Positions 1 through 4,796 of a DNA stretch of 5,506 bases are shown here, piece after piece (position 1 is the first letter of the stretch; every line of letters starts with the position of its first letter). The translations under genes and the position numbers were made by a program. The stretch spans positions 1-5,506 of the forward strand of contig CAMBZR010000124.1 in NCBI GenBank assembly GCA_945872285.1, written 5' to 3'. The notes beneath the pieces are model-generated. The model saw only the letters and a program-made list of their open reading frames with translations, did no database searches and was not told where the DNA came from. This stretch comes from Bordetella parapertussis. Lineage in GTDB: Bacteria; Pseudomonadota; Gammaproteobacteria; Burkholderiales; Burkholderiaceae_B.

Positions 1-2
1 TT

Positions 3-41
3 GAGCTAGCGCAGTGGGCCGACACCCAGCAGTCACAGTAA
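3..41 (+). CDS. Possible C-terminal end of an upstream gene (partial)
   Basis: One forward frame is open from the window edge to a TAA at 39-41 and would read ELAQWADTQQSQ, a plausible hydrophilic protein end. The other two forward frames stop almost at once (TAG at 7-9, TGA at 2-4), so this is the only forward frame that could carry an incoming gene for more than a few codons. If real, its stop lies 37 bp before the dioxygenase start, which would suit an operon. Twelve codons are far too few to assign a family, and an open frame this short can occur by chance. Confidence 0.25.
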   Translation, partial: ELAQWADTQQSQ

Positions 42-68
42 AAATTAAATATACATAGACGCAGTCGC

Positions 69-73
69 AGGAG
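69..73 (+). promoter_or_regulatory. Ribosome binding site of the dioxygenase gene
   Basis: AGGAG lies 5 nt before the ATG at 79, a near-ideal Shine-Dalgarno, and it fixes the start of the dioxygenase. The AT-rich stretch just upstream (about 40-56, containing TATACAT) could hold a -10 element, but there is no convincing -35 box, so no promoter is claimed. Confidence 0.75.
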
Positions 74-78
74 CAAAG

Positions 79-1212
79 ATGTCAGTTGTAAAGTTGTTGA
101 ACGAACTCCCCGCGCCCAGAGGTTGGGTGCGAGCAGAGCTTGAGCAAGATTCTTCTTGGATTCGCCCGCTCACCGCGCACGAAATCACTGACCTTGAAAA
201 GAGTTTGCGTCAGGTGCTTGCGTTAGGCAAAACAGAATTTGAATTATGTGCGGCTGATTTTGCGTTGACCGAGCGCACGCGCGCGTTGCTCGCTGAAGTG
301 ATGCAGGCGACGCAAACTCGTTACGGCTTGTGTCTGGTGCGCGGGTTTCCGGTCGCGAACTGGAGCAAAGCCGACTTGCGTACTTTGTTCTGGTGCCTGG
401 GTCTCTGTTGTGGCGTGCCAAGGCCGCAGGGCAAGCAAAGTCAGTACGTGTCTGATGTCACCAACACCGGTGGCACCTACCGTGGGGGCACAGGGCGTGG
501 CTACAACACTAATTCGAAATTAGATTTTCATGCAGACGGCAGCGACATCGTTGGTTTGATGTGTTTGCAAACTGCTAAAAGCGGCGGCACAAGTTTACTA
601 TCGAGTTCATTGACGGCGTATACCGAATTGAAAAAGCAACGCCCCGATTTGGCGGCGGTGTTAACGCAACCGTTTTATTTCAGTCGCCAGGGCGAGCATG
701 CCGCCGAAGAGCCCCCATATTATTTGGCGTCGATTGTGGGCGAAAAAAACGGCCGCTTTGCTTGCCGCCATATTCGCAATCACATCGTCGGCGCGCAACT
801 CACGTTTGAAGACGTACCGCGTTTAACCGCGCAGCAAACCGAGGCGCTCGATATGTTTGACGCCTCGCTTGCGCGCCCCGACATTTGTTTTCATATGGAG
901 CTTGAGCCGGGCGATATTCAGTTTGTGAATAACCACGTCACCCTGCATGCGCGCACCGAATATGAAGACTACCCCGAGCCCGAGCGCCGCCGCCATTTGC
1001 TGAGGTTATGGTTATCTTTACCTCAGGCACAGGCTTTGCCTGAAGCTTGGCGCCTTGCGTACAAAGATGTCGATGCTCAGGCGTTACGCGGTGGGTTTAG
1101 GGGCGTTGGTATCACGGATGACGTTCGCAGCTTTGAAAAACGCTTGTGTAGCGAGCATGAGATGGCGTTTAGGGTTTATGAGGATTATGAGGCGATGGTT
1201 AAGACTGCTTAA
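79..1212 (+). CDS. TauD/TfdA-family Fe(II)/2-oxoglutarate-dependent dioxygenase
   Basis: This 377-aa cytoplasmic enzyme is predicted to couple oxidative decarboxylation of 2-oxoglutarate to hydroxylation of an organic substrate, producing succinate and CO2. The facial triad is visible: H151-A-D153 in the segment LDFHADGS, and the distal His in NNHVTLHART, most likely H290 (H286 lies close by). The Arg-rich segment RRRHLLRLWL (303-312) fits the family's C-terminal 2-oxoglutarate-binding Arg, R305 or R309. The double-stranded beta-helix core spans about 80-315, followed by a C-terminal tail of about 60 residues. At 377 aa it is longer than classic TauD (about 280 aa) and resembles the longer clavaminate-synthase-like or gamma-butyrobetaine-hydroxylase-like members. 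The start is supported by AGGAG 5 nt upstream. The ligase gene follows in the same direction after 161 bp. The family is well supported; the substrate cannot be told from the sequence, so no symbol such as tauD is given. Confidence 0.93.
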   Translation: MSVVKLLNELPAPRGWVRAELEQDSSWIRPLTAHEITDLEKSLRQVLALGKTEFELCAADFALTERTRALLAEVMQATQTRYGLCLVRGFPVANWSKADLRTLFWCLGLCCGVPRPQGKQSQYVSDVTNTGGTYRGGTGRGYNTNSKLDFHADGSDIVGLMCLQTAKSGGTSLLSSSLTAYTELKKQRPDLAAVLTQPFYFSRQGEHAAEEPPYYLASIVGEKNGRFACRHIRNHIVGAQLTFEDVPRLTAQQTEALDMFDASLARPDICFHMELEPGDIQFVNNHVTLHARTEYEDYPEPERRRHLLRLWLSLPQAQALPEAWRLAYKDVDAQALRGGFRGVGITDDVRSFEKRLCSEHEMAFRVYEDYEAMVKTA

Positions 1213-1373
1213 TGCAAGCTTTTGCAAGGCTGGCGCAAGCTGGTTGTTGTTCAATGTGGTGGCGCTGAACTGATAGCGCTGAATGAGTAGAACTCAATTA
1301 GCAGCCATGAAGCAGGTAGTCATCTTCGTCACAGAACCTGAAATTTATCGTCTAGTTTGATCAAGAATCAATC
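1213..1373 (+). other. Intergenic region between dioxygenase and ligase genes
   Basis: These 161 bp contain no plausible gene. A 5-bp stem (TGCAA/TTGCA, 1213-1226) follows the dioxygenase stop but has no T tract, so it is a poor terminator. GCGCTGAA occurs twice in direct orientation (1262-1269 and 1276-1283, 14-bp period). The palindrome TTGATCAA (1357-1364) lies just before the ligase start. No strong promoter was recognised, though the length suggests the ligase may have its own. Confidence 0.5.
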
Positions 1374-3110
1374 ATGAACATCTACGAACAAAACCTCCCC
1401 AAAACAGCAGCCAATTACGCCGCTCTAACCCCGGTTGATTTTTTGTTGCGCGCCGCAGAGGTTTACCCAGACCGTTTGGCAGTTGTACATGGCAAGATCC
1501 GCCGCACCTGGCTGCAGACCTATCAGCGTGCGCAACAACTCGCCCACGCCCTGCGTGCGTTAGGCGTGCAAAAGGGCGACACCATTACAGCGATGCTACC
1601 CAACACGCCCGAGATGCTTGAGTGTCACTTTGGGGTGCCAGTGTTGGGGGCGGTGCTAAATGCGCTGAACACTCGTTTAGATGCCGCAAGCCTGACCTAC
1701 ATGTTGAATCACGGCCAAGCAAAGGTTGTGATCGTTGATCGCGAATTTAGCAAGGTGATGAAAGAGGCGATCTTAAATGCCAACGTTCAGCCGATTGTGA
1801 TTGATGTGGATGACAGCGAGTATGACGGTGCTGGTGAGCGCATTGGCTTGTATGAATACGAGGCGTTGCTGGCGGGTCAAACTAACGTTCAGCAAACAAG
1901 CACATCAGCTGCGACTCGTCCAGCGTCAGCCGCTACGGCATCGTCGGGTGGGGTAAGTCAGCTTCAGCAAAATGATCCAATTACGTTTCAAGGCGACGAG
2001 TGGGACGCCATCGCATTAAACTACACCTCAGGCACCACCGGCGAGCCCAAGGGCGTGGTCTATCACCACCGTGGCGCCTACATGAACGCCATCAGCAACA
2101 TCCTCGAGTGGGATCTGCCCACGCACCCCGTGTACTTATGGACCTTGCCGATGTTTCATTGCAACGGCTGGTGCTTTCCGTGGGCGATTGCTGCGCGTGC
2201 CGGTGTTAACGTTTGCTTGCGTCGAGTCACGCCCGAAGGCGTGTTTGGCGCCATCCGCGATTATGGCGTGACACACTTTTGCGGCGCCCCCATCGTGCAC
2301 AGCATGCTGGTCAATGCCCCCGAGGCACTCAAACAAGATGGCATGAGCAAGCTCAACGGCAGCCGTGTCAAAGGCATGGTCGCAGGCGCGGCACCCTCGG
2401 CTACGCTCATCGAAGCGATGGACGCACTCGGCATCACCCTCACCCACGTCTACGGCCTGACCGAAGTCTATGGCCCCTGCACCGTGTGCGCTCCGCAGCA
2501 AGAATGGGATGACCTGCCACCAGCCGAACGCGCCGTGTATCACGCGCGTCAAGGGGTGCGCTATCACTTGCAAGGCGGGGCCGATGTCGTCAACCCCGAA
2601 ACCAACGAACCCGTGCCATGCGATGGCCAAACCATCGGCGAGATTGTCTTGCGCGGCAACATTTGCATGAAAGGCTACCTAGGCAATCCCAAAGCCACCG
2701 AAGCCGCCTTTGCCGGCGGCTGGTTTCACACCGGTGATTTGGGGGTGCGTTACCCCGATGGCTACATCAAGATCAAAGACCGCAGCAAAGACGTGATTAT
2801 TTCGGGCGGTGAAAACATCTCAAGCATCGAAATCGAAGACGTCTTATACAAACACCCCGCCATCATGGCCGTCGCCGTGGTGGCCAAACCCCACCCCAAG
2901 TGGGGCGAAACCCCCTGCGCGTTTATCGAGCTCAAGCCCGGCGCACAAACCTCGGCCGAAGAGTTGATCAAACACTGCAAACAATATTTGGCTGGTTTCA
3001 AAGTACCAGGCGCGATTGAGTTTGGTGAACTACCCAAAACCTCAACCGGCAAAATCCAAAAATTCGAACTCAGAGCAAGGTCAGGGGCCGTTAGCGCGAT
3101 TGATGTTTAG
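1374..3110 (+). CDS. AMP-forming acyl-CoA synthetase (ANL superfamily, COG0318-like)
   Basis: This 578-aa cytoplasmic enzyme is predicted to activate a carboxylic acid with ATP to an acyl-adenylate and transfer it to CoA. Core motifs are complete and in order: P-loop YTSGTTGEPKG (217-227), YGLTE (360-364, E364 for Mg-ATP), GWFHTGD (449-455, D455 binding ribose), KDRSKD (468-473, hinge before the C-terminal domain) and KTSTGK ending at the adenylation lysine K560. The N-terminal style and the segments PMFHCNGW and HFCGAPIVHS resemble the medium/long-chain and methylmercaptopropionyl-CoA ligase (DmdB-like) branch, which is usually about 540-550 aa. The extra length is largely a Ser/Thr/Ala/Gln-rich insertion at about residues 170-200. 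Only a weak AAGA (1363-1366, 7 nt before the ATG) serves as ribosome binding site. Fatty acid is the default substrate guess, but a short-chain, branched or aromatic acid is equally possible; the dioxygenase upstream does not decide it. Confidence 0.95.
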   Translation: MNIYEQNLPKTAANYAALTPVDFLLRAAEVYPDRLAVVHGKIRRTWLQTYQRAQQLAHALRALGVQKGDTITAMLPNTPEMLECHFGVPVLGAVLNALNTRLDAASLTYMLNHGQAKVVIVDREFSKVMKEAILNANVQPIVIDVDDSEYDGAGERIGLYEYEALLAGQTNVQQTSTSAATRPASAATASSGGVSQLQQNDPITFQGDEWDAIALNYTSGTTGEPKGVVYHHRGAYMNAISNILEWDLPTHPVYLWTLPMFHCNGWCFPWAIAARAGVNVCLRRVTPEGVFGAIRDYGVTHFCGAPIVHSMLVNAPEALKQDGMSKLNGSRVKGMVAGAAPSATLIEAMDALGITLTHVYGLTEVYGPCTVCAPQQEWDDLPPAERAVYHARQGVRYHLQGGADVVNPETNEPVPCDGQTIGEIVLRGNICMKGYLGNPKATEAAFAGGWFHTGDLGVRYPDGYIKIKDRSKDVIISGGENISSIEIEDVLYKHPAIMAVAVVAKPHPKWGETPCAFIELKPGAQTSAEELIKHCKQYLAGFKVPGAIEFGELPKTSTGKIQKFELRARSGAVSAIDV

Positions 3111-3130
3111 CGGGATGAGCTGGCTTCGGT

Positions 3131-3147
3131 AGTAACACTCTGTTACT
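3131..3147 (+). repeat. Perfect 7-bp inverted repeat; terminator or antitoxin operator
   Basis: AGTAACA and TGTTACT are perfect inverted arms around a CTC loop, 20 bp after the ligase stop and 36 bp before the first start of the HTH gene. As RNA it forms a 7-bp stem with a 3-nt loop followed by CTTTTATGG, a weak intrinsic terminator for the ligase. As DNA it is a symmetrical site in the position expected for autoregulation of a toxin-antitoxin operon. The repeat itself is certain; the sequence does not separate the two roles. Confidence 0.5.
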
Positions 3148-3160
3148 CTTTTATGGTGTC

Positions 3161-3185
3161 GTTTTTTTCGATTTTTTATTAAAAT
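3161..3185 (+). promoter_or_regulatory. T-rich tract and possible -10 before the HTH gene
   Basis: The segment has runs of seven and six T (GTTTTTTTCG, then ATTTTTTATT) ending in TAAAAT (3180-3185), which matches five of six bases of a sigma-70 -10 box but overlaps the first candidate ATG at 3184. If it is the -10, transcription would begin near 3192 and translation would have to use the ATG at 3214. No good -35 box is seen. The tract could also help termination behind the inverted repeat. Confidence 0.25.
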
Positions 3186-3747
3186 GAAACCTAAATCGAA
3201 ACCCCCTAAGAAAATGAAGCTAGCATTAAAAGAACCATCAGTGGCCGTTCGGCCTCGTGTTGATCCGCTCGCCGCTGTTGCGCTGGGATTGGTTTCAAAA
3301 ATCCCATCCCTTGGCTTGCGACGCATGCCGCAGGTGCTTGATGCACTCCATGAAGTCCTCGAGGGCTCAGATGCGATCGCCCGCGCAACGCGTACGCGGC
3401 TGCAAATGCATCTGATCAAAATATCGGATAAGTTGATCACCGAGCCCGGTCATAAAAGTGACGATGCTGATTTGTTAACGACCGAGCAGGCAGCCCAGTT
3501 AATGGGTCACAGTCGCCCGTACGTTGCGATGCTGATCGATGCCAATAAGCTTAAAGGCGCTTCAGTTTCAGATGGTGGCCATCGAAGGGTGCCGCGCTCT
3601 TCCGTACTTGCCTGGATTAAAAAGGCCAATTTAAAAACCAAAGCGGTCGACACTGACTACAGAACCGCCGCTAGCAAAGCTGGTATGTATGACATTACCG
3701 AAGAACAGTTCGTTAAGATAACTACCAAAGGTAAGCGTGGTCGTTAA
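3184..3747 (+). CDS. Excisionase/MerR-type HTH DNA-binding protein, probable antitoxin of the PIN toxin
   Basis: This 187-aa protein is probably the antitoxin that binds and neutralises the PIN protein encoded immediately downstream and represses the shared operon. Residues 97-146 form an excisionase-like winged helix-turn-helix: LLTTEQAAQLMGHSRPYVAMLI (helices, 97-118), then GGHRRVPRSSVLAWI (131-145), the wing and following helix. The pattern LTT-x-x-AA-x-LMG-x-SRPYV is typical of this family. Residues 1-96 include a very basic start (seven Lys in the first 16) and a probably helical segment; residues 147-187 hold the likely toxin-contacting tail, which ends in the basic KGKRGR. Its stop overlaps the PIN gene by 11 bp, indicating translational coupling. 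The start is uncertain: ATG 3184 has no Shine-Dalgarno, and the in-frame ATG at 3214 (M11, 177 aa) has only a weak AAG. A phage excisionase is less likely, as there is no integrase nearby. The antitoxin role is inferred from domain and arrangement. Confidence 0.85.
   Translation: MKPKSKPPKKMKLALKEPSVAVRPRVDPLAAVALGLVSKIPSLGLRRMPQVLDALHEVLEGSDAIARATRTRLQMHLIKISDKLITEPGHKSDDADLLTTEQAAQLMGHSRPYVAMLIDANKLKGASVSDGGHRRVPRSSVLAWIKKANLKTKAVDTDYRTAASKAGMYDITEEQFVKITTKGKRGR
3727..3731 (+). promoter_or_regulatory. Ribosome binding site inside the HTH gene, for the PIN gene
   Basis: AAAGG lies 5 nt before the GTG at 3737, within the last codons of the HTH gene. It supports the GTG start and the coupled translation of the two genes; no ATG is available nearby in the PIN frame ahead of its catalytic motif. 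Confidence 0.7.
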
Positions 3748-4417
3748 GCACCCTCTTTCTCCTGGCGGGCTTACCTATGCAGTGCTCGATGCCAACACGC
3801 TTTTGGCGCCTCGGTTGGCAGACTTGCTATTCGACTTGTATCTTGTCGGGTTGTATTACCCGCGTTGGACCGAGCAAATCGAGGCCGAATTTTTACGCAA
3901 TTGGGCGAAAGTTACTCAAAGCGTTGCCGAGCGACCGTTACAAAGTAAGCAGCGCCAGATCAATTTAAAGTCTTCAAGCGATCGACGGGCAGTGAAGCGC
4001 TTAGCTACGTTCAGGGCCGCTGTAGGTGACGAGTGCCACGTATCTGGCTTTGATGATCCATTGCGACTACAGAAAGTGCCGCCGCAGGTCGACCGAAGCG
4101 ATCGCCACGTTGCTTGTGCGGCAATTGTCTTGCAGAAAATCTGTATCGAAACTAGCAAGCTGGATCGGGTGTTTTTGGTGACAAAAAATCTGGTTGATCT
4201 TGCTCCTACCGAAATGAGTCTTTTGGGTGTTCGTGTGATCGCTCCAGGGCAGTTTGTTGATACCTTGCTTGAAAGGGATCCGAAACGGGTTGAAGCAGCA
4301 CTCTCAAAAACAGCAAGTGATTTAAAAGCACCTCCCTATACGAAAGAGCAGTTGATCTCGATGTTGAAGTTACATGGAGCCACGCGAACAGCTCGACATG
4401 TCAAAAAACTAAACTAA
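3737..4417 (+). CDS. PIN-domain ribonuclease, probable VapC-like toxin of a type II TA pair
   Basis: This 226-aa protein is predicted to be a Mg2+-dependent RNase that stops growth when freed from its antitoxin. The acidic PIN residues can be placed: D18 in VLDANTLL (strand 1), E46 or E49 in WTEQIEAEF, D122 in DRSDRHVACAAI, and D154 in VTKNLVDL, with T149 and N151 as the usual neighbours. The core spans about 14-175. The C-terminal part (about 190-226, with PPYTKEQLISML near its middle) matches the tail seen in the longer PIN proteins (about 180-220 aa) that pair with excisionase-type antitoxins; classic VapC is about 130 aa. Residues 60-95 are a more basic, polar stretch that appears longer than in related proteins. 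The GTG start with AAAGG 5 nt upstream overlaps the HTH gene by 11 bp. The PIN fold is well supported; toxicity and RNA target are inferred. It converges on a small gene on the other strand. Confidence 0.9.
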   Translation: MVVKHPLSPGGLTYAVLDANTLLAPRLADLLFDLYLVGLYYPRWTEQIEAEFLRNWAKVTQSVAERPLQSKQRQINLKSSSDRRAVKRLATFRAAVGDECHVSGFDDPLRLQKVPPQVDRSDRHVACAAIVLQKICIETSKLDRVFLVTKNLVDLAPTEMSLLGVRVIAPGQFVDTLLERDPKRVEAALSKTASDLKAPPYTKEQLISMLKLHGATRTARHVKKLN

Positions 4418-4424
4418 GTTTTTT
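4403..4424. terminator. Possible bidirectional terminator between convergent genes
   Basis: AAAAAACT and AGTTTTTT are perfect 8-bp inverted arms around a 6-nt loop, giving an A tract, hairpin and T tract on either strand. The PIN stop (4415-4417) lies within it, and the minus-strand gene's stop (4423-4425) overlaps its end. The position fits a terminator shared by the two convergent genes, but the stem has only one G-C pair and would be weak. Confidence 0.4.
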
Positions 4425-4707
4425 ACCAGGTCAGACTGCTGTCAGCATCGTTGGTAAGTTCACCTATAACAAGCTGATCCTCACCGGCCTTGGCGATAGC
4501 TATTGAGCTTAAATGCCAGTTGTCTCGGTAGGTCGGGACTCGCTTATTTAAGGTCACCGGACGCGCATCAATAAACCTTGCGGCTTTTGTCTCAAAACCG
4601 TGCTGTTTAAGTGGATTTTTTGGGGTCACGGTCTTGGAAGGGCCACTATTTTGGCTGCGTGAAATTTCAAAAGGTTTTTTGCTCATAATATTGCCAAAGT
4701 TATTCAA
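4423..4707 (-). CDS. Small hypothetical protein, family not recognised
   Basis: The frame encodes 94 aa from a TTG start with GGAG (4716-4719) 8 nt upstream, which is better supported than the inner ATG at 4686-4684 (87 aa, no clear Shine-Dalgarno). The first two-thirds are polar and basic (12 Lys/Arg up to residue 61) and look partly disordered, with Ser, Pro and Asn frequent around 16-34. The last third (from about 64) has a short hydrophobic stretch, WHLSSIAIA, and an acidic tail, GELTNDADSS. There is no signal peptide, membrane segment, cysteine pair or zinc motif. It converges on the PIN gene with stops 5 bp apart and is divergent from the glycosyltransferase gene. It could be cargo of the toxin-antitoxin insertion or an old resident gene. 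The correct frame, Shine-Dalgarno and neat fit in the gap favour a real gene, but chance is not excluded and no function can be given. Confidence 0.5.
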   Translation of the reverse strand: MNNFGNIMSKKPFEISRSQNSGPSKTVTPKNPLKQHGFETKAARFIDARPVTLNKRVPTYRDNWHLSSIAIAKAGEDQLVIGELTNDADSSLTW

Positions 4708-4796
4708 TTAAAGAGCTCCGGTTTATCCCGAGAGCCCTGATCCACACCTAAGGGTAAAATCCCCCTAATCACTCAAACCTAAAGGTCTGGCCCTGC
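4708..4796 (+). promoter_or_regulatory. Divergent intergenic region, leader of the glycosyltransferase gene
   Basis: These 89 bp must hold promoters for both the small minus-strand gene and the glycosyltransferase unless the latter is transcribed by read-through. TAAAAT (4755-4760) is a five-of-six match to a -10 box 36 bp before the ATG, but nothing like TTGACA lies 16-18 bp upstream. AAAGG (4781-4785) is 11 nt from the ATG, a rather long spacing for a ribosome binding site. Confidence 0.3.
4716..4719 (-). promoter_or_regulatory. Ribosome binding site supporting the TTG start of the small gene
   Basis: On the minus strand GGAG is followed by 8 nt and then TTG at 4707-4705. It is the reason for preferring this start to the inner ATG and is modest support for the gene being translated. 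Confidence 0.45.

Noticed and set aside
1213..1228. Terminator after the dioxygenase gene (TGCAA/TTGCA stem)
   Set aside because: The stem is only 5 bp and is not followed by a T tract.
1055..1273. 72-codon plus-strand frame overlapping the dioxygenase end
   Set aside because: It is out of frame with a conserved protein, with no ribosome binding site or recognisable content.
2136..2630. 164-codon open frame on the minus strand inside the ligase gene
   Set aside because: It is antisense to a conserved region with intact ligase motifs; its His/Ala/Gly/Arg-rich composition is typical of a mirrored GC-biased frame.
1374..3110. Assigning the ligase as DmdB (methylmercaptopropionate-CoA ligase)
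   Set aside because: The motif style resembles that branch, but many fatty acyl-CoA synthetases look alike and no dimethylsulfoniopropionate gene is nearby.
3081..3440. 119-codon minus-strand frame covering the ligase end and the HTH gene start
   Set aside because: It spans the intergenic inverted repeat, overlaps two better-supported genes and shows no family signature.
3184..4417. Prophage or integrative-element remnant, based on the excisionase-like HTH
   Set aside because: No integrase, att-like duplication or phage gene is present, and the overlapping PIN gene explains the HTH protein better as an antitoxin.
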